This document shows, in pieces, positions 17,512-26,203 of a stretch of 64,000 bases of DNA (within the stretch, counting starts at the first letter, position 1; each line of letters opens with the position of its first letter). Both the position numbers and the translations under genes were made by a program. Below the pieces are notes generated by a model. The model had not been told where the DNA came from. It did not search any database and was given only the letters and a program-made list of their open reading frames with translations. The stretch comes from Gammaproteobacteria bacterium (GTDB lineage: Bacteria; Pseudomonadota; Gammaproteobacteria; Thiohalobacterales; Thiohalobacteraceae): positions 15,633 through 79,632 of the forward strand of contig JAHJQQ010000043.1 of the NCBI GenBank assembly GCA_018819175.1. Reading direction: 5' to 3'.

Positions 17512-18369
17512 ATGAAGGTTCAAGCATTTTTCGACGATGGTCGCACCTTTACCATGACCTACGTCGTTTACGATGAGGCCAGCAAAGACGCTATCGTCAT
17601 CGACCCCGTCCTGGATCTGGACACCACCCCCTGGCGTACTTTTACAGACTCGATTGAGAAGGTCGCGCAATTTGTCGCCGAACTGGGTTTACATGTGCAC
17701 TGGGTACTGGATACCCATGTCCATGCTGACCATCTCTCGGGCGCACACGAACTTAAGGCCCGTTTCAACTCCAAAGCCGCCATCGGCAGCAACATTGCCG
17801 TGATCCAGGAGATCTTCAAAGGCGCCTTCAATCTGGCCAAGGATTTCCCCACCGACGGACGCCAATTCGATCAATTACTGAAAGATGGCGATGTGATTGA
17901 GGCCGGCACGTTGAAACTTGAAGTGATGCATACCCCGGGACATACGCCGGCCTGCAACACCTACAAAATCGGTGGCGCACTCTTTACCGGCGATGTGTTG
18001 TTCATACCGGACATCGGCGTGGCCCGCTGCGATTTCCCGCGCGGCAGTGCGCAGGACCTGTATCGCTCGGTCACACAGCGCCTCTATAGCCTGCCCGACG
18101 AAACGCCCGTATACGTGGGCCACGACTATCCGAACGGCCGTGAAGCCCGCCACATGACCACGATCGGCGAGTCCAAGAAGAGCAATGTGGATCTGCCGGA
18201 AGGTATCAGCGAAGAGGAATTTGTCAGCAACATCACTACGCGCGACAAGAAACTCTCCGCGCCCCGGCTGTTGTTCCCCAGCCTCCAGGTCAACATCAAT
18301 GCCGGTGTGTTGCCCGCAGCGGAAAACAACGAGGTCAGCTACCTCAAAATCCCTTTGAATTTCCTGTAA
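17512..18369 (+). CDS. ETHE1-like persulfide dioxygenase-type MBL protein
   Basis: 285 residues, MBL fold. Metal motifs: DTHVHADHLSGAHEL (HxHADH), HTPGHTPACNTYKI, FTGDVLFIPDIGVARCDFPRGSA and VGHDYP. The combination DVLFIPDxGxARCDFPxG and HDYPxxGRE is typical of bacterial persulfide dioxygenase-related proteins (ETHE1/Blh families), non-heme iron enzymes that oxidise glutathione persulfide to sulfite. Only one iron would be bound by the HxH...H...D set of true dioxygenases; a beta-lactamase-type hydrolase is the alternative. The start at 17512 has tgagga upstream. The next gene, a cyclic-nucleotide/rhodanese fusion, starts 45 bases later, and this pairing supports a role in sulfane sulfur handling. 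Confidence 0.82.
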   Translation: MKVQAFFDDGRTFTMTYVVYDEASKDAIVIDPVLDLDTTPWRTFTDSIEKVAQFVAELGLHVHWVLDTHVHADHLSGAHELKARFNSKAAIGSNIAVIQEIFKGAFNLAKDFPTDGRQFDQLLKDGDVIEAGTLKLEVMHTPGHTPACNTYKIGGALFTGDVLFIPDIGVARCDFPRGSAQDLYRSVTQRLYSLPDETPVYVGHDYPNGREARHMTTIGESKKSNVDLPEGISEEEFVSNITTRDKKLSAPRLLFPSLQVNINAGVLPAAENNEVSYLKIPLNFL

Positions 18370-18414
18370 TCAAGAATTTGTCTGGCCTTACCCCCGCCCG
18401 AGGAGAATGTCATC

Positions 18415-19542
18415 ATGATGAGCGTCAAACTGGATCGTGTACTGGATAGCCTGTCACGCAATTATCAGCCCTTCACGCTGTTGTCGCGCGAACGTCTGTC
18501 TGAAGTTGTGAACATTGTGCGTTTCGTGGAAATGCGCAAAGGCGAAATCTTCCAGATCACCGGTGGCAAAGGTCACGACTACCTGTTTGTGGTCGAAGGT
18601 CAGCTGGAGATCATCTACTCCGGCGCCATCAAGTCCATTGCCGGCGCCGAGGACACTCGCAAGCGCCCGGTACTGCTGCCGCCTTCACCGAGCACCAGCA
18701 CTCTGGTCGCCAAGCAAGACTGCATCATCTGCCATGCCGATCGCGATCTGCTCGACAAACTGATCTCCTGGGACGAAGTCGTCCACATGATGGAAGATAC
18801 CGATACCGAGATGTATCACCTCATGGAGCAGGTGCGCAACTCACTGGTGTTCCGTCGCCTGCCGCTGGAAACCGTGGAAATGGCCTTCAAACGTATGAAG
18901 TGCCAGGACGTGAAGAAGGGCCAGGAGGTCATCAAGCAGGGCGACCACGGCGATGCCTATTACATCATCACCGCCGGTACCGCCGAGGTCTATCAGCGTG
19001 GTGTGTATGACGACAAGCAGCACAAGGTCGCCGATATCAAGGAAGGCGACGCCTTCGGTTGCGAGGCACTTATTTCCGGCAGCACGCGTAACGAAACCGT
19101 GCGCATGACCTCTGACGGCACCGTGTTGGTCTTGGATAAGGAAGCGTTCGAAGAGCTGATCAGCACTTCACTGATCAAAACCGTGCACCCGAGCGTGGCT
19201 AAGACCATGTTGGAGACCGGTTACGACCTGATCGACGTGCGCTATTCCGAAGAATTCGATGAGCACCATATTCCCGGCGCCAATCTGATTCCGCTGTTTG
19301 AATTGCGTAATCGCATATGTGAGCTCGACAAGAGCAGGAAATACATCGTGTATTGCCATGGTGGTGCCCGCAGTGCCGTGGCCACATTGATCCTCACGCA
19401 GAATCAGCTTGATGTGGTGTCACTGGAAGGCGGTATTCGCAGCTGGCCGTTTGAGACCCAGAGCATTTACGAAAAGGAAATCGTTAACAAAGAGACCGAG
19501 GCTGAAACTCCAGTCGCCGCCAAAAAGGCGTCTGCCGCCTAA
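18415..19542 (+). CDS. Cyclic nucleotide-binding domain protein fused to a C-terminal rhodanese
   Basis: 375 residues. Residues of about 20-120 form a first cNMP-binding-like domain, about 145-250 a second one (GQEVIKQGDHGDAYYIITAGTAEV, then GDAFGCEALISG), and 260-350 a rhodanese domain with active Cys314 in YCHGGARS. Rhodaneses transfer or bind sulfane sulfur. The first domain contains C103IIC106H. The tail is Ala/Lys/Glu rich. No HTH is present, so it is not a classical Crp. ATG occurs twice (18415 and 18418), with gaggag about 10 bases upstream. It follows the persulfide dioxygenase-like gene, probably in one operon, and ends in a terminator. It may sense or relay persulfide while responding to a nucleotide; that is inference. 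Confidence 0.88.
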   Translation: MMSVKLDRVLDSLSRNYQPFTLLSRERLSEVVNIVRFVEMRKGEIFQITGGKGHDYLFVVEGQLEIIYSGAIKSIAGAEDTRKRPVLLPPSPSTSTLVAKQDCIICHADRDLLDKLISWDEVVHMMEDTDTEMYHLMEQVRNSLVFRRLPLETVEMAFKRMKCQDVKKGQEVIKQGDHGDAYYIITAGTAEVYQRGVYDDKQHKVADIKEGDAFGCEALISGSTRNETVRMTSDGTVLVLDKEAFEELISTSLIKTVHPSVAKTMLETGYDLIDVRYSEEFDEHHIPGANLIPLFELRNRICELDKSRKYIVYCHGGARSAVATLILTQNQLDVVSLEGGIRSWPFETQSIYEKEIVNKETEAETPVAAKKASAA

Positions 19543-19554
19543 GTTACTGACAAC

Positions 19555-19586
19555 ACTGCCCGCCATCTGGCGGGCAGTCGCTTTTA
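19555..19586 (+). terminator. Rho-independent terminator of the persulfide operon
   Basis: Perfect 10-bp stem actgcccgcc / ggcgggcagt, loop atct, tail cgctttta. It begins 12 bases after the rhodanese stop codon. Confidence 0.9.
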
Positions 19587-19767
19587 CCCGTCTGCAAATT
19601 GATTACTCTCAATATTTCGATTAATTACTCTTCTGCTTGCGACGGCATCATCTTCAGCTACACTGTGAATGGCAACGTCGTTGGACTAATGCGAGTATAT
19701 CTGCAGATTATGCCCGCGGCTGTTTATGTCAGGTCTGTGTCACTCTAGCTGGAGAACCCGACTCATC

Positions 19768-20064
19768 ATGGCCAACACAACCACCAAAAGCAGCACAACC
19801 CGCAGCAATAAGACCTCTCAGAGCAAAGCACCCCCCACAAGCCTGGCTACGCCACGCAAAGCACGCACAAAGGCTTCCGTAAAAGCTCCCGCGAAAGCAA
19901 AGGAGATCAGTCCCGATCTGCGTCAGCAGATGATCGCAGAAGCCGCCTATCTTCGTGCCGAACAGCGTAACTTCAGTCCGGGCGACCCTCTGGATGACTG
20001 GTTGGTCGCGGAACGCGAAGTCGATTTGCTGTTAATCGAGCGCGCCCCGCAAGTGCAGCAATAA
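19768..20064 (+). CDS. DUF2934 family protein with basic disordered N-terminus
   Basis: 98 residues. The first 48 are low complexity and rich in Thr/Ser/Lys/Ala (KASVKAPAKAKE type), resembling histone-H1-like or disordered tails. The C-terminal half (DLRQQMIAEAAYLRAEQRNF ... DPLDDWLVAEREVD) is the DUF2934 signature: I-x-x-x-A-Y-x-x-A-x-x-R followed by DWLxAExE. Function unknown. The start at 19768 (MANTTTKS) is preceded by ggagaa. A terminator follows 20 bases after the stop, so it looks monocistronic. Confidence 0.8.
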   Translation: MANTTTKSSTTRSNKTSQSKAPPTSLATPRKARTKASVKAPAKAKEISPDLRQQMIAEAAYLRAEQRNFSPGDPLDDWLVAEREVDLLLIERAPQVQQ

Positions 20065-20083
20065 GATCTGCAGTAAATAGCAT

Positions 20084-20116
20084 CGCCTTCTCCCTAATGG
20101 AAGAAGGCGTTGTTTA
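20084..20116 (+). terminator. Terminator after DUF2934 gene
   Basis: Stem cgccttct (20084-20091) / agaaggcg (20102-20109) with tail ttgttta. Confidence 0.7.
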
Positions 20117-20232
20117 GTGGGAGAACCATACAGCGTCGTTGAGTCCCTCTTCCGGCGAGAAAGTCGGTTTGCGAGACACCAAGCTCCCAAACCATATCAC
20201 TCGCCAATTCAGCCTCCTCCAGACAAACAGAC

Positions 20233-22398
20233 CTAACGCGGCTTTCGTCGCCCGCTCATGCGGCCTTTAGCAGGTTGCGACGGGGTACTCGGCAAGCCGG
20301 TATGTTGAGTTTTAAACGGTCTTACCGCAGCACTGGAATGCCCACCGCTTCGCCCTTTCGAGGGTTCATCCCCCCCGGTTCCCTTCGGTTGCCAGGTCGG
20401 AATCAGATGGCGCTTGCCGTTGCCGATCAGGTCCTCGCGCCCCATGTTCCTGAGCGCCTCGCGCAACAACGGCCAATTGTTGGCGTCGTGATAGCGCAGA
20501 AAGGCCTTATGCAACCGGCGCACTTTCAAGCCCTTGGGGATATTCATCGTCTCACTGGTATAAGTCACCTTGTGGAGCGGATCCTTACCCGAGTGGTACA
20601 TGGCCGTGGCCGTTGCCATCGGCGACGGCAGGAAAGTCTGCACCTGATCCGCGCGGAAGCCATTGCGCTTCAGCCACAGCGCCAGATTCAACATATCTTC
20701 ATCGGTCGTGCCCGGATGCGCGGCGATGAAATAGGGGATCAGATACTGCTCCTTACCCGCCTCTTTGGAAAATTTCTCGAACAGTTCCTTGAAGCGATCA
20801 TAGGCACCCATGCCCGGCTTCATCATTTTCGACAACGGGCCAGACTCGGTATGTTCAGGGGCGATTTTCAAATAACCGCCGACATGATGGCTTACCAGTT
20901 CCTTCACATATTCCGGTGACTCGACCGCCAGGTCATAGCGCAGGCCGGAGGCCACCAGCACCTTCTTGATGCCGGACAACTCACGCACCCGTCGATAGAG
21001 TTTGATCAGCGGTGCATGATCGGTATTCAGATTGGAACAGATGCCCGGAAACACACAGGAAGGTTTGCGACAGGCGGCCTCGATCTCGGGGCTTTTGCAG
21101 GCCAGGCGATACATATTTGCCGTTGGCCCACCGACATCGGAGATCACACCGGTGAAACCCGGCACGGTATCGCGGATGGTTTCTATCTCACGAACGATGG
21201 AATCTTCGGAGCGGCTCTGAATAATGCGGCCTTCATGTTCGGTAATGGAACAGAAGGTACAACCACCGAAACAGCCGCGCATGACATTCACCGAAAAGCG
21301 GATCATTTCGTAGGCCGGCAGGCGCGCGGACTGATAGGCCGGATGCGGCTGGCGCGTGTAGGGCATTTCGAAGACGCGATCCAATTCCGCAGTGGTCAGC
21401 GGGATCGGTGGAGGGTTCAACCACACGTCGCGATCACCGTGACGCTGCACCAGGGCACGGGCATTGCCCGGGTTGGTTTCCAGATGCAGCACCCGCGAGG
21501 CATGGGCATACAGTACCGGATCCTGTTGCACCGCCTCATAGGCCGGCAGGCGGATAACACTGTGAGCACGGTCAGTTCGCGGCTTGCGTTGAAAGCGTAG
21601 TGGCACCTCTGCTGGCTGCGCAGTCGCCGGCTGCATCTCAAGCTGACTGGCATAAGGATCGGGATGTGGCGCGACCGGACCCGGTTGGTCGATGTGCGTG
21701 GAATCGATTTCCGTCCAGCCTTCGGGAAGCCCGCGCTGCACAAAGGCCGTGCCACGGATATCGCGCAGACTGTCGACCGGCTCGCCGGCCGCGAGACGGT
21801 GTGCGATCTCGATCACCTGCCGCTCGCCATTGCCATACACCAGCAGATCGGCCTTGGCATCCAGCAGCACCGAACGGCGCGTTTTGTCCGACCAGTAATC
21901 GTAATGCGCAATGCGCCGCAGACTGGCCTCGATTCCACCGATAACCAGCGGCGCCTCCGGAAACGCCTCACGGCAGCGCTGCGCATACACAATCACCGAA
22001 CGGTCCGGGCGCCGGCCACCCTCGCCGCCCGGGGTATAAGCGTCATCGGAGCGGACTTTACGATCCGCCGTATAGCGGTTGACCATGGAATCCATATTGC
22101 CGGCGGTGACGCCGAAGAACAGATTGGGTTTACCGAGGGCGCGGAACGCCTTCACATCGGTCCAGTCCGGCTGCGCGATAATGCCAACCCGGAAGCCCTG
22201 TGCCTCCAGAACACGCCCGATCACAGCCATACCAAAACTGGGGTGATCGACATAGGCGTCGCCCGTCACCAGGATGATGTCGCAGGAATCCCAGCCGAGC
22301 TGGTCCATTTCCGCGCGCGACATGGGCAGCAACGGCGCGATGCCGAAACGCTTGGCCCAATAGGGGCGGTAGGAAAATAATGGCTTGGCACTCTGCAT
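20233..22398 (-). CDS. ygiQ: YgiQ family radical SAM protein
   Basis: 721 residues, the usual length. An N-terminal UPF0313 domain ([18 protein letters not shown]) is followed by the radical SAM core. The cluster motif CxxxCxxC is in [16 protein letters not shown], followed by [11 protein letters not shown] and a C-terminal region with [17 protein letters not shown]. The tail is basic and disordered ([10 protein letters not shown]). The reaction of YgiQ is not established. It is monocistronic and divergent from the DUF465 gene. Confidence 0.95.
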   Translation of the reverse strand: MQSAKPLFSYRPYWAKRFGIAPLLPMSRAEMDQLGWDSCDIILVTGDAYVDHPSFGMAVIGRVLEAQGFRVGIIAQPDWTDVKAFRALGKPNLFFGVTAGNMDSMVNRYTADRKVRSDDAYTPGGEGGRRPDRSVIVYAQRCREAFPEAPLVIGGIEASLRRIAHYDYWSDKTRRSVLLDAKADLLVYGNGERQVIEIAHRLAAGEPVDSLRDIRGTAFVQRGLPEGWTEIDSTHIDQPGPVAPHPDPYASQLEMQPATAQPAEVPLRFQRKPRTDRAHSVIRLPAYEAVQQDPVLYAHASRVLHLETNPGNARALVQRHGDRDVWLNPPPIPLTTAELDRVFEMPYTRQPHPAYQSARLPAYEMIRFSVNVMRGCFGGCTFCSITEHEGRIIQSRSEDSIVREIETIRDTVPGFTGVISDVGGPTANMYRLACKSPEIEAACRKPSCVFPGICSNLNTDHAPLIKLYRRVRELSGIKKVLVASGLRYDLAVESPEYVKELVSHHVGGYLKIAPEHTESGPLSKMMKPGMGAYDRFKELFEKFSKEAGKEQYLIPYFIAAHPGTTDEDMLNLALWLKRNGFRADQVQTFLPSPMATATAMYHSGKDPLHKVTYTSETMNIPKGLKVRRLHKAFLRYHDANNWPLLREALRNMGREDLIGNGKRHLIPTWQPKGTGGDEPSKGRSGGHSSAAVRPFKTQHTGLPSTPSQPAKGRMSGRRKPR

Positions 22399-22563
22399 GC
22401 GGAGACTCTGTGCGGGAGAAAGTCGTCGGTCGGGCTACGGATCGGAATGCGCGCAGTATACCAGTTAGCGCTTGGTGCAGCCTGAACAACGCTCAATCCC
22501 GGTGGTCGATTATGGTATTGTTGCCGCGCTACGCCCCTCTGGAACGGTATGGACTAGGCCGCA

Positions 22564-22779
22564 ATGTCTGAATTGAACGAAGAAGAAGCCAAGGCCCTGC
22601 AACTGCGCCTGGAACAACTGCGCCTGGAACATCGCGATCTCGACGACATTATCGAGCGCCTGATCCATGACCCTCATATCGACCAGCTGCAACTCAAGCG
22701 CCTGAAAAAGCGCAAACTGTTTCTCAAGGATTTGATGAAGCGTCTGGAAAGCGATTTGATCCCGGACTTAGACGCTTAA
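22564..22779 (+). CDS. DUF465 (YdcH) family small helical protein
   Basis: 71 residues, almost wholly helical. The pattern LRLEHRDLDDIIERLIHDP...DQLQLKRLKKRKLFLKDLMKRLE is the YdcH/DUF465 hallmark (H-x-x-L-D, then LKKRKLxLKD). Role unknown. The DUF3301 gene begins 3 bases after its stop, so they form an operon. Confidence 0.92.
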   Translation: MSELNEEEAKALQLRLEQLRLEHRDLDDIIERLIHDPHIDQLQLKRLKKRKLFLKDLMKRLESDLIPDLDA

Positions 22780-22782
22780 GTC

Positions 22783-23085
22783 ATGCAATCACTTTTTTTA
22801 TTGGCCGCCATCGGCCTGATCGTCTGGTTCTGGCTGCAAAGCCTGCGCGCCCGCGAACTCGCCATCCGGACAGCCAACGATTTATGCAAACACCAGGGCC
22901 TGCAACTGCTCGATGCCACCGTCAGCCTGAACAGCCTCAGACCACGCCGCAACGCGCAGGGTCGCATGGCGTTACTGCGCACCTACCAATTCGAATACAG
23001 CACCGACGGCACAGAGCGGCAGATGGGGTTCGTGCTGTTGCTGGGCTTGCATGTGGAGAGTGCGGGGCTGGCGGCGGAGATGTAA
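22783..23085 (+). CDS. DUF3301 family membrane-anchored protein
   Basis: 100 residues. One N-terminal transmembrane helix (SLFLLAAIGLIVWFWL) is followed by LRARELAIRTANDLCKHQGLQLLDATVSL, the DUF3301 signature, and a cytoplasmic beta-rich part (RTYQFEYSTDGTERQMGFVLL). Function unknown; conserved in gammaproteobacteria. It is translationally close to the DUF465 gene. Confidence 0.9.
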   Translation: MQSLFLLAAIGLIVWFWLQSLRARELAIRTANDLCKHQGLQLLDATVSLNSLRPRRNAQGRMALLRTYQFEYSTDGTERQMGFVLLLGLHVESAGLAAEM

Positions 23086-23113
23086 TTCTGCATTGAATTA
23101 CTGAGCCTGGTAC

Positions 23114-23155
23114 GTAGGTCGGGTTCAGCGGCGCCAGCCGTGCGTCCGATATTCC
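23114..23155. repeat. Copy of the gtaggtcggrttcag dispersed repeat
   Basis: It begins gtaggtcgggttcagcggc and ends near gtccgatattcc. Related copies are at 25270-25340 and 57339-57400, with a fragment near 15417. Confidence 0.65.
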
Positions 23156-23213
23156 AAGGAATCCCTGAATAATATTTCCACTCTTACACTTACTGTTGCA
23201 CGTAAAATATTGT

Positions 23214-23291
23214 CAACACGAAGGCGCCTAAGGCGCACAAAGTAATACTTCCTTTGCCAATCTTAGCGTGCCTTACTCGCCTTTGTGTTGA
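23214..23291. repeat. Degenerate inverted repeat of the aaggcgcc family
   Basis: The left arm caacacgaaggcgcctaagg (from 23214) is related to the arm at 59171. The right arm gcgtgccttactcgcctttg is partly decayed. It lies between the DUF3301 gene and the convergent reductase. Confidence 0.65.
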
Positions 23292-23321
23292 GAGTAAGCG
23301 CATACTAATCAAACCTCTAAG

Positions 23322-24335
23322 TTAGTACCGCTGCACATGATCCACAAACAACCGTTCCGCCGGCAAACCCTTCGCGATTAACGCCGTACGCATCTCGGCA
23401 AACAAGGTGTCCGGGCCATTGATGTAAACATCATAGCCACTGAGATCCGGATGATCGGTCAGCAACCGTTCGGTACCCAGTGCCATGGCCTGTTCTGCCG
23501 AGGTGCGTTCTTCGGCAGTGGTATCGCCGGTGATCTCGATGAAGTCAAAATCGTCCAGTGCATCATGCCAGGCACGACAGTAGTTGGCGAGATAATGGTC
23601 CTGCGCCTCGCGCGCGATCCAGTACAGCCGCATGGGCTGATTCATTTCCAATGAAATGGCATGTTCTATAAGACTCTTGATGGGTGCAAAACCGGTCTCG
23701 AAGGCGACATAGATGATCGGCCGCGCAGACTCTTCATCCAATATAAAATCGCCGAACGGTCCTTCCACCTCGACACTGTCACGCACTTTTAGGCTGTTGA
23801 ACACGTGCTCGGCAAAAGGGTCGCCTGGCGTATTGCGCACATGAAACTGCAATACCATCCCATTACAGGGGCAACTAGCAATGGATTTGTTGCGCGGTTT
23901 CACACCCTTGATACCTAAACGCACATGCTGCCCGGCCAGGAACCAGAGCGTATTACTGCGCGGCGTGCGCAGATGCACATCCATGACATCGTCGCACAAC
24001 TTCACCAGCTTGATGACTTGCGTGGTGAGTTGTTGCACCGGCACATCGGCCGCGCCGCGCGCTTCAACCGCCTCCAACACCAGATCACTGGCAGCGGTGG
24101 CACGGCACAGCAGGAATTGGCCAGCATCCCGATCGCGTTGACTGAACACATAATCGTGATGCGAGATATCGCCCAGCTGGCCCGACACCAAGCGTGCGCG
24201 GCATTCACCACAACTGCCACTGTTGCAGCTGTAGCGGATCGACAATCCGGAACGCAGCGCAGCCTCCAGCAGGCTCTCGCCAGGCTCGGCAGTGAACTCG
24301 TGGTCGCTGGGTAGCAGATGGACCTTGGCGGTCAT
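23322..24335 (-). CDS. 2Fe-2S ferredoxin-NAD(P)H flavin reductase (CDP-glucoseen reductase/ phenol hydroxylase reductase type)
   Basis: 337 residues in three modules. An N-terminal plant-type [2Fe-2S] domain carries CNSGSCGECRARL and a fourth Cys in FLLCRA. An FAD-binding barrel follows, with a region around PRNKSIASCP where RxYS is normally found (here altered). The C-terminal NAD-binding domain contains YVAFETGFAPIKSLIEHAI (GxGxxP-type loop) and VYINGPDTLFAEM. It moves electrons from NAD(P)H via FAD to the iron-sulfur cluster and an unknown acceptor. The start at 24335 (MTAKVHLLPS) is preceded by agga. A conserved small gene lies 19 bases upstream on the same strand, probably cotranscribed. 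Confidence 0.88.
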   Translation of the reverse strand: MTAKVHLLPSDHEFTAEPGESLLEAALRSGLSIRYSCNSGSCGECRARLVSGQLGDISHHDYVFSQRDRDAGQFLLCRATAASDLVLEAVEARGAADVPVQQLTTQVIKLVKLCDDVMDVHLRTPRSNTLWFLAGQHVRLGIKGVKPRNKSIASCPCNGMVLQFHVRNTPGDPFAEHVFNSLKVRDSVEVEGPFGDFILDEESARPIIYVAFETGFAPIKSLIEHAISLEMNQPMRLYWIAREAQDHYLANYCRAWHDALDDFDFIEITGDTTAEERTSAEQAMALGTERLLTDHPDLSGYDVYINGPDTLFAEMRTALIAKGLPAERLFVDHVQRY

Positions 24336-24354
24336 GGCGAATCCTGAAATCGGG

Positions 24355-24696
24355 TTATTGCAAGCGGTAGGGTTCTTCGTCACTCAGGTTCAATACCTGG
24401 CTGACCACATCCAGGCCCGTATCACAGAACACATCCAGATCCTTCAACCGTGCATCTTCCGCCAACAGCTGCACACCATCGCGCATGATCAAACGCACCG
24501 GGCAGACATCAGCCGCGGCGCGCTCACAGGTGATATACATCCCCGGCGCGCTTTCGCCTTCGCGTACCACGGCGATGATGTAGCGATACTCCCGCTCATC
24601 GCCACTCTCGATATCGCCCAGCAGCACCACCTCGAACTCGCCGTATTTGTAACGCCGCTGCGGAATGGCACGTTTGATGTCAGGTTTGTTATTCAT
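24355..24696 (-). CDS. Conserved hypothetical protein upstream of the 2Fe-2S reductase
   Basis: 113 residues, not recognised. Predicted alpha/beta with strands FEVVLLGDI and YRYIIAVVREG and three cysteines (CERAAADVCPV and FCDTG). No signal peptide. Gap of 19 bases to the reductase start indicates an operon; it could be a partner or assembly factor for it, but nothing in the sequence proves that. Head-to-head with the first four-cysteine gene, sharing about 107 bases of upstream sequence. Confidence 0.7.
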   Translation of the reverse strand: MNNKPDIKRAIPQRRYKYGEFEVVLLGDIESGDEREYRYIIAVVREGESAPGMYITCERAAADVCPVRLIMRDGVQLLAEDARLKDLDVFCDTGLDVVSQVLNLSDEEPYRLQ

Positions 24697-24803
24697 GTAC
24701 TGATCCTAGCTGGTTCTGGCGGGTGCACTGTTTATAATGAATCGATCTGAAATAAAACCCCGCAACAACCGGGTCATTCTCACCCCTGGAGCGATAAGCC
24801 GCC

Positions 24804-25220
24804 ATGGATACCGAAAAATGTCCCTTCGAACATCCCTTGATCGGGGAAACCTTCGGCTGCAGCAAAGCGCAACCGGTCTCCAAACGCGATGGTCCGCATG
24901 TCGTCTGCTCACTTACAACGGCGGCAACACGCTGTCAGCGTCTGTTCGAGGCCTTCAAGCAGGCTGCCCTGCCGGTATTCGAAGTACCCGATGATCTGGA
25001 AAAGATGCCTCACAGTGTACCGGTGAAAATCCAATACGGTGGCCTGCGGGGATTAAGCACGCAGCTGAACGGCAGCGGCAACAGCATTCCCGATATCCAT
25101 GCCTTGGTGGACGCGGCCGAGGCCCATTTCGGTGATATTGCCCGGATTCCCTGCGCGGACTATGTCGCGCTGATGACCGCTCATAAGGTGCAACGCCGCG
25201 GCGGACGCGACAGATCCTGA
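24804..25220 (+). CDS. Four-cysteine protein A (paralog of 25703-26155), unknown function
   Basis: 138 residues. Cysteines 6, 19, 35 and 44 have spacing Cx12Cx15Cx8C. The paralog at 25703 has the same spacing exactly (C18, C31, C47, C56). The rest aligns too: VKIQYGGLRGLSTQLN corresponds to IKVQTGGLLGLQAQLH, and EAHFGDIARIPCADYV to EIRYGGLADFPYSDIV; both end in a basic tail (QRRGGRDRS). The four-Cys array could bind an iron-sulfur cluster or zinc. No signal peptide is seen. I do not recognise the family. It is followed by a repeat, then a small conserved gene, then the paralog. Confidence 0.78.
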   Translation: MDTEKCPFEHPLIGETFGCSKAQPVSKRDGPHVVCSLTTAATRCQRLFEAFKQAALPVFEVPDDLEKMPHSVPVKIQYGGLRGLSTQLNGSGNSIPDIHALVDAAEAHFGDIARIPCADYVALMTAHKVQRRGGRDRS

Positions 25221-25269
25221 AGCGCCACCGATCCCCCTCGGCCCGCCATGTCTGACGCGCGGTCAGCGC

Positions 25270-25340
25270 CGCTGAATCCGACCTACGCTACGTCTGCGCA
25301 CTCTTGTAGGTCAGATTCAGGCCGAAGGCCGCGTCCGACA
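25270..25340. repeat. Copy of the gtaggtcggrttcag repeat, palindromic form
   Basis: Arms gctgaatccgacctac (near 25271-25286) and gtaggtcagattcaggc face each other, the right half continuing to gcgtccgaca at 25340. It matches the copies at 23114 and 57339. Confidence 0.7.
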
Positions 25341-25456
25341 TTCCACAATAATCAGAGGCTACCTAGACTTATAGGTAGGCCAGCCGGGATAATCCCGATC
25401 CTACGCGGCAATCTCCGTCCGTCCCCCATCCGTCACAGCTTCAAAGGATAGTGCCC

Positions 25457-25696
25457 ATGCCCTATTACATCTACAAGATCGTCCCCGGACCGACAGCCTT
25501 GGTCAAAAACCTGGAACAGGTCACGTCATATGAAGTATTCAACGATGCCAAGAAACACGCCCGCGAGATGCGCGCCGAACTGGGCACCGACACCAATATC
25601 ATTGTCAAAGTGATCTTCGCCGCCACGCCACTGGAAGCCGAAGATAAACTCCAGGAACACCGCGAAGCACCGATCCTGCGCGAGTGGGAGAAGTAG
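25457..25696 (+). CDS. Small conserved hypothetical protein between the two four-cysteine paralogs
   Basis: 79 residues. It starts MPYYIYKIVPGPTALVKNLE and contains FNDAKKHAREMRAEL and VIFAATPLEAEDKLQEHRE. A compact alpha/beta protein with no cysteine and no signal peptide. The start at 25457 (ATG) is supported by aaagga 8 bases upstream; GTG at 25451 is possible. It ends 6 bases before the second four-cysteine gene, suggesting cotranscription and a shared role. Family not recognised. Confidence 0.8.
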   Translation: MPYYIYKIVPGPTALVKNLEQVTSYEVFNDAKKHAREMRAELGTDTNIIVKVIFAATPLEAEDKLQEHREAPILREWEK

Positions 25697-25702
25697 GCAG
25701 GC

Positions 25703-26155
25703 ATGGAGGAAGACGAGTACCGTTCAACCTACAGCACGGTGAACGAACGGCGCTGTGTCCTGGAAAAGGCGCTCAACTCCCGCAAAGTCAGCTGCAGTCA
25801 TTCGCAGCGTCTGTTCCTGGCGGACCGCGAAGCGGTCGCCTGCAACAGCGATGCGGCCCAGCAACGCTGCATCACTCTACTGGGCCGACTCCGCGACAGC
25901 GCGCGCTTCGCCCTGCAGATGACCCATATCGGCGGGCCACTCCCCCACAATAAAGAAATCAAGGTGCAGACTGGCGGCTTGCTCGGCCTGCAGGCGCAGC
26001 TTCATCCAGAGCTTGCGAGCAGTGAGGAAGTGGCAGATGTATTTGGGCTGATCAATGAGGCCGAGATCCGCTACGGTGGGCTCGCCGACTTCCCCTACTC
26101 GGATATCGTTCAGCACATCACCCGGTTTCAAAGCCCCAGACGCTCGCGGCGCTGA
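25703..26155 (+). CDS. Four-cysteine protein B (paralog of 24804-25220), unknown function
   Basis: 150 residues. Cys18, 31, 47 and 56 give Cx12Cx15Cx8C, identical in spacing to protein A although the residues between have diverged widely, which argues that these cysteines are functional ligands. The C-terminal half shares VQTGGLLGLQAQL and the FPYSDIVQHI box with protein A. A basic tail (RFQSPRRSRR) ends the protein. It begins 6 bases after the small conserved gene. Possible roles: redox or iron-sulfur/zinc protein, or thiol sensor. Confidence 0.78.
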   Translation: MEEDEYRSTYSTVNERRCVLEKALNSRKVSCSHSQRLFLADREAVACNSDAAQQRCITLLGRLRDSARFALQMTHIGGPLPHNKEIKVQTGGLLGLQAQLHPELASSEEVADVFGLINEAEIRYGGLADFPYSDIVQHITRFQSPRRSRR

Positions 26156-26203
26156 GGCCAGCGCTCGAGCATCTATCTTGGGTAGGAACGGCCAAGGCCG
26201 CGC

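Noticed and set aside
18415..19542. CIICH in the first cNMP domain as a heme c site
   Set aside because: The protein has no signal peptide and the motif lies inside a cytoplasmic-type fold, so covalent heme attachment is unlikely.
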